Assembly: GCA_965247475.1 (NCBI GenBank)
Contig: OZ252016.1
Coordinates: 2,542,001 to 2,606,000, forward strand
Length of the DNA: 64,000 nt
DNA from: G965247475 sp965247475
GTDB lineage: Bacteria; Chloroflexota; UBA11872
Direction: 5' to 3'
Made by a program: the position numbers and the translations under genes. Below, piece after piece: positions 26,116-34,615 of this stretch. Under the pieces are notes generated by a model. The model was not told where the DNA came from. It made no database searches and worked only from the letters and a program-made list of their open reading frames with translations. Position 1 is the first letter of the stretch, and every line of letters begins with the position of its first letter.

Positions 26116-27834
26116 TTGAGAGTCGCGATCAGCTTCCCGCCGTTCGCCAGCGAGAAGGGCATTCCGCTCCTCAGCCAGAACCGGCAGTACCAGGTGTTCT
26201 CGACCCGCGAGAGCGAGGGCCGGGGGTTCGTAGGCGCACTCAACCGATTCGTCGGCAACAACGCGACGGTCATTTTCCCGATCCTGCCGGCGCTGACGGC
26301 GACGATGCTGAACGAGCGAGGCCACGAGGCGATCTGGCTCGACGGCATCGCCGAAGGCTGGAGCTGGGACGAGTATTGCCGCCAGGTCGATCTCGCTCGG
26401 CCCGAGCTCATGATGATCGAGACCAAGACGCCGAGCGCGCCACCGCTCTACGACGCCATCATCGACCTGAAGGCGCGATTCCCGGACATGAAGATCGCGT
26501 TGGTGGGCGACCATGTCACCGCGCTTCCCGAGGAGCCCTTCCTGTTCTGCCCGGTGGACTACGTGATCCGCGGTGGGCAGTTTGACTTTGCGCTGCTGAA
26601 TCTCGCGAATCACCTCGCCCACGGCGAAGACCTGGGTGGCGGGGTGTACTGGCGACACGACGAGACGCGGATCGCGAATTCGGGCGTCGAGCCAGCCCCT
26701 CCGGTGGTCGTGGACGTGCGGCCCCACATTGACCGTGAGCTCGTGAAGTGGCGGCTCTACGCGTATCGCAACGGGAATTTCCTGAAGACGGGAACATACG
26801 GCTGGGCGACGGGTTCGTCGAGCGCGGACTGCTGGTGGCGCCGCCGGGTCCCCGGGGGACCGCGGCGCGGCGGCGGGGGATGCACCTTTTGCTCGTGGAC
26901 GAGCATGCTCCCGACCTGGTCGGTTCGGCCGGTGGATGACTATCTCGACGAGCTCGAGCACCTGGTCGACATCGGGGTCGAGGAGGTCTTCGACGACACG
27001 GGCACGTTCCCGGTCGGACGCTGGCTGCACGACTTCTGTCGCGGATTCCAGGAGCGGGGGTTGCACAAGGTGCTGATGATGGGCTGCAACATGCGCGCCG
27101 ACGCCCTGTCGCCGGCCGAGTACGAGATGCTCGGCGCGAGCAATTTCCGCTTCATTCTGTACGGAATCGAGTCCGGCAATCAGCGATCGCTCGATCTGCT
27201 CAACAAGGGCACGACGGTTCGGCAGCAGTGGGAATCAGTGAAGTGGGCGAGCGAGGCCGGGCTCGAGCCACACGTCACCTGCATGGTCGGGTATCCGTGG
27301 GAGACATTCGACGAGGCGAAACGCACGATCGATTTCACGCGCGAGACGTTCGAGCGCGGGTGGATCAACACGCTGCAGGGAACGATCGTGATCCCGTACC
27401 CGGGAACGCAGCTGTACGCGCAGGCGCGTGAGAACGATTGGCTGCGCTTCGATGGGCCGGCGAACTGGGAGCGGTTCGACATGCGCGAGCCGGTGCTGAA
27501 GTCGCCGATCCCGACCGACGCCATCATGGGACTGGTGCAGTCGCTGTACACGAGCTTTCTCACGCCACGCTACGTCACGCGCAAGCTCCTGCACTCCGCG
27601 AGAAGCCGCGATCACTTCCGGTACTACGTGGTGCGCGGTTCGCGATATGTGATCGGCCACCTGCTCGATTTCCGGTCGGGACAGGTCGCGGAGTCGCAGA
27701 CCGCTCACGGTCCCGACACGGGCGTGGCTGAACTTCCGGTCGAGCTGCATACGGCGGGCGGAACAACGGCGCCGGTTTCGAGCGAGCTGCTGACGCCCGC
27801 CACGGCCGAGCCGGCCGGGTCCGGCATCGCCTGA
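26116..27834 (+). CDS. B12-binding-type radical SAM protein with unusual cysteine spacing
   Basis: 572 aa from TTG, preceded by GTGGAG. The N-terminal ~190 residues have the cobalamin-binding-domain pattern of this class (LPALTATMLNERGHEAIWLD, DLARPELMMIETKT, MKIALVGDHVTALPEE). The radical SAM core follows: ADCWW ... GGGGCTFCSW, DDTGTFPVGRW, FILYGIESGNQRSLDLLNKG, TCMVGYPWET. The cluster cysteines are C-x16-C-x2-C rather than C-x3-C-x2-C; the inserted stretch is Arg/Gly/Pro-rich. Possibly a methyltransferase or cyclase acting on a lipid or sugar in the glycan pathway; reaction unknown. Confidence 0.8.
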   Translation: MRVAISFPPFASEKGIPLLSQNRQYQVFSTRESEGRGFVGALNRFVGNNATVIFPILPALTATMLNERGHEAIWLDGIAEGWSWDEYCRQVDLARPELMMIETKTPSAPPLYDAIIDLKARFPDMKIALVGDHVTALPEEPFLFCPVDYVIRGGQFDFALLNLANHLAHGEDLGGGVYWRHDETRIANSGVEPAPPVVVDVRPHIDRELVKWRLYAYRNGNFLKTGTYGWATGSSSADCWWRRRVPGGPRRGGGGCTFCSWTSMLPTWSVRPVDDYLDELEHLVDIGVEEVFDDTGTFPVGRWLHDFCRGFQERGLHKVLMMGCNMRADALSPAEYEMLGASNFRFILYGIESGNQRSLDLLNKGTTVRQQWESVKWASEAGLEPHVTCMVGYPWETFDEAKRTIDFTRETFERGWINTLQGTIVIPYPGTQLYAQARENDWLRFDGPANWERFDMREPVLKSPIPTDAIMGLVQSLYTSFLTPRYVTRKLLHSARSRDHFRYYVVRGSRYVIGHLLDFRSGQVAESQTAHGPDTGVAELPVELHTAGGTTAPVSSELLTPATAEPAGSGIA

Positions 27835-27893
27835 CGTCGAGCAATCTGCCCGCAAGAGGCACGCGGCGCCGACCGGACGGTCAACCGCGCCGG

Positions 27894-29039
27894 CTATCCC
27901 GGGCGCAGTTCTGCCAGGGTCTCCTTGACGGCTGCGATCACCGCCGACTGCTCCTCGGCGGTGATGGTGGGATAGAGCGGAAGCGTCACCGTCGAGGCGC
28001 CGATGCGCTCGGCCTCGGGGAAGTCGCCGGGGCCGTGGCCCAGACGTTCGCGATACGCCTGGAACAGATGGATCGCGCGGAAGTTCACGGCCACGCCAAT
28101 GTGGCGTTCCTGCAGGCCGCGCAGGAGCGCGTCGCGCAGGCTCGGATCGACTTGAATGGTAAAGAGGTGCGCGGCGTGGCGGCCGCTGGGCAGCCGGTCG
28201 GGCATGCGGAGGCCGGGGACGTGCTCGAACGCACGCGCGTACCGGTTGACGGCGGCGGTGCGCGCCGCCAACAGCTCGTCGATGCGGGCCAGCTGGCCGG
28301 TCAAGAGCGCGGCCTGGATATCGCTCATGTTGTATTTCCAGCCGGGCTCGGGGACGTCGTAGTGCCGGTAGCGCCCGGTGTAGCGGTCGGCCGCCCCGGC
28401 GCTCATGCCATGGAGCCGCAGGCGCCGCAGCTTCTCGGCGAGCGCGTGGTCACGAGTGACGATCGCGCCGCCTTCGCCGGAGGTGATGTTCTTGGTGGCG
28501 TAGAAGCTCAGACAGGCGGCTGCCGAGCGAGCCCCGACGGCCTCGCCGTCTCGCCGCGCCTCCAGGGCGTGCGCCGCGTCCTCGATCACCGCGAGGTCGT
28601 GCGCCTGAGCGAGCGCTTCGAGGGGCGGCATGTCGCACATCTCGCCGTACAGGTGCACGGGGATCAGCGCGCGGGTACGCGGGGTGATCGCGGCCGCGAC
28701 GCGGTCGGGGTCGAGGTTGCCGGTGTCGGGAAGCACATCGACGAACACGGGCGTGGCGCCGGTGTGGACAATGGCGTTAGCCGTGGCTACAAAGCTCAGC
28801 GGGGTCGTGATGACTTCGTCACCCGGAGCGACGCCGAGGGCGAGGAGGCTGAGGTGCAGGGCGGCCGTTCCACTGGTCACGCCCACCGCCGCTGCCGTGT
28901 GGGTGTAGGCGGCGAGCGACTGCTCTAGCTCGGCGGTGACCGCGCCGGCGGTCAGGAAGCTCGTGCGCAGCACCGCGGCGACGCGCTCGATGTCTGACTC
29001 ATCGATGCTCGTGCGGAAGAATGGGACTTCCCGAACCAC
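27894..29039 (-). CDS. DegT/DnrJ/EryC1/StrS (ArnB-like) sugar aminotransferase
   Basis: 381 aa, PLP-dependent. It converts a nucleotide keto-sugar to an amino sugar. Motifs: SGTAALHLSLLALGVAPGDE, TPLSFVATANAI, VHLYGEMCDM, VIEDAAHALEA and Schiff-base lysine in FYATKNITSGEGGAI (about 185). Fits the C4 aminotransferases that produce 4-amino-4-deoxy sugars. It would need a keto-sugar from an epimerase/dehydratase such as the SDR gene at 59272. Monocistronic here, convergent with the radical SAM gene. Confidence 0.92.
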   Translation of the reverse strand: MVREVPFFRTSIDESDIERVAAVLRTSFLTAGAVTAELEQSLAAYTHTAAAVGVTSGTAALHLSLLALGVAPGDEVITTPLSFVATANAIVHTGATPVFVDVLPDTGNLDPDRVAAAITPRTRALIPVHLYGEMCDMPPLEALAQAHDLAVIEDAAHALEARRDGEAVGARSAAACLSFYATKNITSGEGGAIVTRDHALAEKLRRLRLHGMSAGAADRYTGRYRHYDVPEPGWKYNMSDIQAALLTGQLARIDELLAARTAAVNRYARAFEHVPGLRMPDRLPSGRHAAHLFTIQVDPSLRDALLRGLQERHIGVAVNFRAIHLFQAYRERLGHGPGDFPEAERIGASTVTLPLYPTITAEEQSAVIAAVKETLAELRPG

Positions 29040-29118
29040 GGATGCCGCTCCGACCTGACCGTCGCGGTGCGGATTCTCGCATCAGCCGACGGATGCGGGA
29101 TAGCGGGGCCCTACCATA

Positions 29119-29940
29119 GTGGCGGGGCCTGGCGCCCCGACGCCCAGACGCGAGCGACGAATCACCCTGGCTCCCAAGAGCTTCAAGCGAACTGGCACCT
29201 TGCGCTCCTTGCTCGCCCGGCTCCTGACGCGCCAGGGGACCCTCACGCCGGGCGTCGTCGATCAGACCACCAACGCGGCCGACAGCCGTTTCTTCGGCTG
29301 GATGGTCGATTGGCTCGACGAGGATCTGGACGGAGCGCGCCTGCTCGATGCCGGGTGCTGGAACTCGCCGCTGGGCGTATACCTGCGAGCGGTCGGCGCC
29401 GAGGTGGACTACATCGGGATGGATCTGAGCCGCGCGGCGCTTCGCTCCGCCCGCGGATTCGACCGGAGCCTCCGGGTTGCCAGCGCCGACCTGACCGGGC
29501 GGTTGCCCTTTGCCTCGGCGACCTTTGACGGCGTGGCGCTGATTCAGACGTACGAGCATCTGCCGCGCGGCACCGAGCCCGCAACGATCCGCGCGCTGGC
29601 GGAACTCGTGAAGCCCGGCGGGTGGCTGGTCCTCTCCACCGAACTCAACAGCGTCCTCAACCCACTCGATCCGGCATGGTTCTTCGGACACCGCCACTAC
29701 TGGCCCGGCAAGCTGGCGTCGGTGCTCCGCGCGGCCGGCCTAAACATTGAGGCCACGCACGTCAACGGCGGCCTCTGGCAGTGCATGGACACGAACGCGA
29801 TGTACGTGGCCAAGCACGTGCTTCGGCGCCCGTATCGCACGCCGACGCGGCTGCGCGCGCGTGCCGAACGCGAGTTCGAGCGGGTCCCGCGCTGGCGGGC
29901 GTCACGCGTGTGGTTCAAGGGTCGCCGTGTGGCGCGCTAG
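29119..29940 (+). CDS. Class I SAM-dependent methyltransferase
   Basis: 273 aa by the GTG used. Motif I reads LLDAGCWNSPLG (a variant of DxGxGxG with W-N), motif II VDYIGMDLS, motif IV FDGVALIQTYEHLPRGTEP. C-terminal lineup GHRHYWPGKLASVLRAAGL. The true start may be slightly downstream; TACCAT at 29112-29117 looks like a -10 box that would put transcription start just after this GTG. Target unknown; it sits among glycan genes. Confidence 0.75.
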   Translation: MAGPGAPTPRRERRITLAPKSFKRTGTLRSLLARLLTRQGTLTPGVVDQTTNAADSRFFGWMVDWLDEDLDGARLLDAGCWNSPLGVYLRAVGAEVDYIGMDLSRAALRSARGFDRSLRVASADLTGRLPFASATFDGVALIQTYEHLPRGTEPATIRALAELVKPGGWLVLSTELNSVLNPLDPAWFFGHRHYWPGKLASVLRAAGLNIEATHVNGGLWQCMDTNAMYVAKHVLRRPYRTPTRLRARAEREFERVPRWRASRVWFKGRRVAR

Positions 29941-30051
29941 GGCGCGCGCCGCAGTGACGCGCGCACGCTTCCGTACAATGCGGCGGCCGCGCTCAGGCTT
30001 AGTGAGCGCGGCCCATTTCGTGTGCGCCATCGATGGCGTGGGAGCGGCAGC

Positions 30052-31716
30052 GTGAACATCCTCGGGGTCACCGCGCCGGTTTCCTGGAACAACGCGGCTG
30101 CGCTGGTGCAGGACGGGCGGCTCGTCGCCGCGGCCGAGGAAGAGCGCTTCGTCCGTGTCAAACAGGCGCCCCGGATGCCCGCGGTGAATTCGGCTCGCTT
30201 CTGCATCCGGCAGGCGGGTATCGAGGCGCGCGATGTGGATGTGATCGCCGTCGGGTTCAAGGGGCCGCTTGAGTACACGCGACGGCAGTTCGCAACACAT
30301 TTTCGCCATGCGGAATGGCGAAATGCCGCGCTGTCGTTTGCGTCCGGGGCGGAGTACGCCATCCAGCAATACAAGCTGAAGCGGGCGATGGAGGCCGCCG
30401 AGCCCGATCTGCGCGGGAAACCGTGGGTGTTCGTCGATCACCACCTCGCGCATGCGGCCAGCACGTTCTTCGTCTCGGGTTTTGACCAAGCCGCGGTGCT
30501 CACCCTGGACGGGAACGGGGAGGACGACAGCGGTCTATCCGCAATCGGGCGAGACGGTGACTTCGAGATCGTCGAACGCCGGCCTATCGCGCACTCGCTG
30601 GGCGTCCTATACGGCAACGCGACTCAGCTCTTGGGCTTCACCCGCCATCTGGACGAGGGCAAGTTGATGGGACTCGCGGCGTACGGGGAGCCGCGGCTGC
30701 CGGTCGGCGGTCTGCGCATTACGGACCATGGGTACTCGATCGCCCGGCGATACAACCACCTGGGCTACTGGCGCGAGTTCACCGACGCGCGTGCGCCAGG
30801 CGCCGAGATCCGGACCGCGCACAAGGACATCGCCGCCAGCACGCAACGTCAACTCGAGCTGGCCGGCGTCGCGCTGGCACGCGGCATGCATGCGCGCACC
30901 GGACTCCGGAGGTTCTGCCTGGCGGGCGGCGTTGCGCTCAACTGCGACATGAACGCGAAGATCCGCGAGCTTGATGTTGTTGACGACATCTATATCCAGC
31001 CGGCGGCCCACGACGCGGGCACTGCGCTGGGCGCGGCTCTGGAGGTCGCGGTGCGCCGGGGCGAGCCCGGCGAGTCTGTGATGGACCACGCATTTTGGGG
31101 CCCGGAGTATTCCTCCCGCGTGATCCAATCCGTGCTCGATGAGGTCAAGGTCCCGTACGAGCGGCCAAGGGACATCGCGCGCGCGACCGCCGAGCTCCTG
31201 CGCGACGGCGCGATCGTCGGATGGTTTCAGGGCCGGATGGAGCTGGGTCCGCGCGCGCTTGGAGCTCGCAGCATTCTGGCGCATCCGGGCATCGCGGAGA
31301 TGAAGGATCGGGTCAACGCTGAGGTGAAGCACCGTGAAGGCTGGCGACCGTTTGCGCCATCGATTCTCGAGGAGGAGGCGGCAACCTTGGTCGAGGACGC
31401 TTGTCCCGCGCCATTCATGCTGCTGACGTTCACGGTTCGACGGGAGTGGCGGGAACGGCTGACAGCGGCCACGCATGTCGACGGGACGGTGCGGATTCAG
31501 ACAGTGTCGGCGCGCACGAACGCGCGCTACCGCCAGCTGATCGAGCACTTCCGTGACCTCACGGGCATCCCGGCCGTGCTGAACACGTCATTCAACGACC
31601 GTGGGGAGCCGATCGTCATGACACCGCGGGATGCGCTGCGGACGTTCTTCAGCACGGGCCTGGAACATCTCGCCATCGGCGATTTCCTGGTCTCGAAGCG
31701 CGCCGCGGCGGACTAG
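30052..31716 (+). CDS. Carbamoyltransferase (NodU/CmcH/TobZ family)
   Basis: 554 aa. These enzymes move a carbamoyl group from carbamoyl phosphate to a hydroxyl, with ATP and iron. The N-terminal Kae1-like domain shows FVDHHLAHAASTFF (metal-binding His), VLTLDGNGEDDSGL, LAAYGEP and CLAGGVALNC; the C-terminal domain shows GWFQGRMELGPRALGARSIL, GWRPFAPSIL and LNTSFNDRGEPIV. All typical motifs appear intact. GTG after GGGAGCGGCAGC is the start; TACAAT at 29974-29979 is a plausible -10 box. Likely decorates a sugar of the surface glycan. Confidence 0.93.
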   Translation: MNILGVTAPVSWNNAAALVQDGRLVAAAEEERFVRVKQAPRMPAVNSARFCIRQAGIEARDVDVIAVGFKGPLEYTRRQFATHFRHAEWRNAALSFASGAEYAIQQYKLKRAMEAAEPDLRGKPWVFVDHHLAHAASTFFVSGFDQAAVLTLDGNGEDDSGLSAIGRDGDFEIVERRPIAHSLGVLYGNATQLLGFTRHLDEGKLMGLAAYGEPRLPVGGLRITDHGYSIARRYNHLGYWREFTDARAPGAEIRTAHKDIAASTQRQLELAGVALARGMHARTGLRRFCLAGGVALNCDMNAKIRELDVVDDIYIQPAAHDAGTALGAALEVAVRRGEPGESVMDHAFWGPEYSSRVIQSVLDEVKVPYERPRDIARATAELLRDGAIVGWFQGRMELGPRALGARSILAHPGIAEMKDRVNAEVKHREGWRPFAPSILEEEAATLVEDACPAPFMLLTFTVRREWRERLTAATHVDGTVRIQTVSARTNARYRQLIEHFRDLTGIPAVLNTSFNDRGEPIVMTPRDALRTFFSTGLEHLAIGDFLVSKRAAAD

Positions 31717-31747
31717 CGGCGTGCGGGCACGCGGGTTGCCCGTGCGC

Positions 31748-34414
31748 ATGCCCTCACCCCTGATCGGCGCGTGGTCGGTTGGACTGTTGGCGGTGCTGGT
31801 GGCCTGGGGACCGCTGATCGCCGTTCCCGGCGAGCTGTTCCAGCGCGATCTGATCTACCCGTGGTTCGGGGAAGACGCGTTCCTCGATTTCCATCCGCTG
31901 CTAGCGCCCGACGGGGTCGCCGCGCTCGGGCACCTCACGCTGATGCCGCTGTACGCGCCGGCGATCGGCGTCGCTCAGCTCTTTGGCCTGGACGGCACGG
32001 CGGTGATCCGGCTCGTGTTGATCCAGATCGCGGTCGTCGCGTACTCGGGAGCATTCGTGGCATTCGTCACGCTTGTGGGTCACGAGCGCCGGGGCGTGGC
32101 GCTCGGCGCACTGGTCGCCGGCGTGTTCGCGGCTGTCAACCCGTGGGCGATCGCACGCATCGAGCACGTCGGTCTGCTGGCCGGCTATGCGTTCACGCCG
32201 CTGGCGGTGGCGGCGGTCGTTGCGGCGGAGCGGCGCCGCTCATGGCGCATGGCCGCCGTGGCCGGGGTCGCGATGGTCGGCGTCGCGGTCTCGCCGCACT
32301 TCTTGATCTACGCGGCGGGGATCGGTTTCGTGGGCGCTGTGATTGGGCTGTTGCGGGCGCCAGGCTGGCACGCCCGCCGGGGCCTGCTGCAACGAATCGG
32401 CGTTGGGCTGCTGGCGTTCGGCGCATTGGAGGCCTACGCGCTGGCCCCGCTCATCAGCGCGGGCTGGCTGTCGGCCGGCGTTCCGGGCGAGCTCACGGCC
32501 GCGGCCAGCGACCTGGCCGTGCGAGAACCGGGCGCCCCGACGCTGGATGCGATCACGCTCACGGCCAATCCGCAGTGGCACGCCGCGATGCGACCGGTCG
32601 GACTCCCGGCGGTCGCCTGGCGCGGTCTGGCGCTGGTTCCGGTGGCCGCGCTGGCGGCGGCGGCCGTGTCGGGGCGCTGGCGGCGGACCGCGATTCCGCT
32701 GGTGGCGATTGTGGTCGCGGTGAGCGCGTTCGTGGTCTGGGCGGATTCCGGCCAGGCCCGGACGCTGCTCGAAGGCCTGGTGAGCGCCGTCCCGGGCGGC
32801 CGCGGCCTGCGAGAGCCTGACAAGCTTCTGGGTCTGTCGGCGCTCGCCCAGGCTTGGGGCCTGGGAGCGGCGGCGGCCGTGGCATGGACGCTGACCGGGC
32901 GGGCGAGGTGGGCCGGTCTTGCCGCGAATGCGGCGCTCGCGGTGCTCCTGGCGGCATTGATCGTTCCGGCGGCCGGACGGTTCCTCTGGACCGACGGCGT
33001 GACCGGGTGGCGGCCCGCGCCACTGCCCGAGGGCTATGCGAGCGTCCTGGCGACGGTGCGGGACGACTCGACGGCCGAGCGAGTGGCGGTGTTCGAGCGC
33101 GGCGAGCGGGTTCCGGACTGGGATGACACCCGCGTGCTGCGCCATGTGGCCACGCGCGCGGTGCGACCCGCATCTCTGATCGGCGACCGCGTGGCCTCCG
33201 TATCGAAGGGTCTGGAGCTGGCGCGCGGGCTGGAATCCGATGCGATGTTGGATGTCTTGCGGGCGGAGGGCGTGGATCGGGTGCTGGTCGCGACCGATTC
33301 CGAAAGCGGGCGCGAGCTGGCCGCGCGCCTCGCCGCGGAGTTCGGCGTGACGACGCTCGATCGCGGCGAGTGGCTGACGTACGCACGGATCGCGAGCGAA
33401 GCGCCGATCGTGCAGACGGCCTCCGCCTGGTCGACGGTCTCGGGAGCGCGGGGCGTGGCCGCCGCGCCGATGGGCACGGCGCCGCTGGTGATGGATGGGC
33501 CGCTGCGCGCCGGTCCGGACGATCTCGAGGGCGTCGACGTGATCGACGCGTCCGGCACGGCCGCGGCGCCCGCGCCGATCGATAGGGCACGGCTCGCGGC
33601 GCTTGCGCCGGCGGTCGAGGGTGGCTGGGAAGGCGTTGACGGCTCTCCCGCCGGATTCATCCGGTGGCAGCGGGTGCTCGAGCTTCAGGACCTTCACGTC
33701 GATGCGCTAGGGCTGGGGCTCGGGTTCGCATGGGCACCGCCTTCGACCGGCACGACGGCACGAACGCTCGTCACCGAGATTCCGGTGACCGGGGAGGCCA
33801 GCGATGTGCTGCTGCGCGCGCTGGCGGGGGATGGCGTCGCGCCCTTGCGCGTACGCGCCGTCCAGGCGGGCGCGGAGATTGGCGTGATTGAGATCGCGCG
33901 CGGCGGCCCCGAGGGGTTCGATTGGGTTCGATTGGCGCAGGGCGTCTTGCCTGCCGGTGGGCCGGTGTCCGTGGAGATCGAGGCGGGCGCGGGATTCGCG
34001 GCGGTGAACGCGGTGGCGCTGGCGCCAGGCGGAACGGCCCCGGCGCGGGCGACGACCGAGCCCAGGTCCCCACCGGTGATCGCGGCCACCCGTCGATCGA
34101 GAACGGAGATCGATGTGCGGGTGGACGGAGCGCGCGGGCCGTTCGTGCTGGTGGTGAACGAAACGTTCCACCCGGCCTGGCGGGCAACGTGGAGCGGCGG
34201 CGAGGCGCGTCCCGTGCCGGTGGGGCTGGCGCGGATGGGATTTGTGATCGACGGGGCCGGTGACCTCAGCGTGCAGGTCAGGTTCGCGCCGCAGCCGGCG
34301 CAGCACGTGGGCTTTGGCGTCACCGCGGCCGCCGGCGCGGCGCTGGTGGGCCTGCTAGCGGCCACGGCCGTGGGTCGTCGCCAGCGCGCCAAAGCGGCCG
34401 CGGAAGCCCCGTAG
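31748..34414 (+). CDS. Giant GT-C-like membrane protein with extracytoplasmic beta domain (G1)
   Basis: 888 aa. About 10-12 helices (1-430), then a large outside part, then one helix and an Arg-rich end. The first loop has FQRDLIYPWF, the likely GT-C acidic site; GLREPDKLLGLSALAQAWGL after the helices recalls the R-x-x-x-K loop of AftD-type arabinofuranosyltransferases. C-terminal module: FVLVVNETFHPAWRATW, a beta sandwich like the end of YfhO proteins. An in-frame GTG at 31721 is an alternative start. Shares layout with the three proteins at 44813-56096. Probably transfers a sugar from polyprenyl phosphate outside the cell; follows the carbamoyltransferase by about 30 bp. Confidence 0.75.
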   Translation: MPSPLIGAWSVGLLAVLVAWGPLIAVPGELFQRDLIYPWFGEDAFLDFHPLLAPDGVAALGHLTLMPLYAPAIGVAQLFGLDGTAVIRLVLIQIAVVAYSGAFVAFVTLVGHERRGVALGALVAGVFAAVNPWAIARIEHVGLLAGYAFTPLAVAAVVAAERRRSWRMAAVAGVAMVGVAVSPHFLIYAAGIGFVGAVIGLLRAPGWHARRGLLQRIGVGLLAFGALEAYALAPLISAGWLSAGVPGELTAAASDLAVREPGAPTLDAITLTANPQWHAAMRPVGLPAVAWRGLALVPVAALAAAAVSGRWRRTAIPLVAIVVAVSAFVVWADSGQARTLLEGLVSAVPGGRGLREPDKLLGLSALAQAWGLGAAAAVAWTLTGRARWAGLAANAALAVLLAALIVPAAGRFLWTDGVTGWRPAPLPEGYASVLATVRDDSTAERVAVFERGERVPDWDDTRVLRHVATRAVRPASLIGDRVASVSKGLELARGLESDAMLDVLRAEGVDRVLVATDSESGRELAARLAAEFGVTTLDRGEWLTYARIASEAPIVQTASAWSTVSGARGVAAAPMGTAPLVMDGPLRAGPDDLEGVDVIDASGTAAAPAPIDRARLAALAPAVEGGWEGVDGSPAGFIRWQRVLELQDLHVDALGLGLGFAWAPPSTGTTARTLVTEIPVTGEASDVLLRALAGDGVAPLRVRAVQAGAEIGVIEIARGGPEGFDWVRLAQGVLPAGGPVSVEIEAGAGFAAVNAVALAPGGTAPARATTEPRSPPVIAATRRSRTEIDVRVDGARGPFVLVVNETFHPAWRATWSGGEARPVPVGLARMGFVIDGAGDLSVQVRFAPQPAQHVGFGVTAAAGAALVGLLAATAVGRRQRAKAAAEAP

Positions 34415-34615
34415 GGCAGCCGCAGCCGCGCTGCTTCGCACCGGCACGGATGGGACAGACGCGAGGTCTACGGGGACAGGTCCCGACGACGGCACGCATA
34501 CGCGATCGGCGGCGAAGCGCATGCCGGCTGGGGGACTCGGCAGGGAATCCGGGTGGAGACCGGCTAGTCTCCCCTTGGGATCAGAGCGCGGGAGAACGCA
34601 ATGACGCAGTAGAAG
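34415..34615. other. Leader of the L-amino-acid oxidase gene, with a three-codon ORF
   Basis: 201 bp. GGGAGAA precedes ATG-ACG-CAG-TAG (34601-34612), in the same frame as the oxidase ATG at 34616 one codon later. So the best ribosome site serves a tri-codon frame, and the oxidase must start by re-initiation. No clear promoter elsewhere in the interval. Confidence 0.5.
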
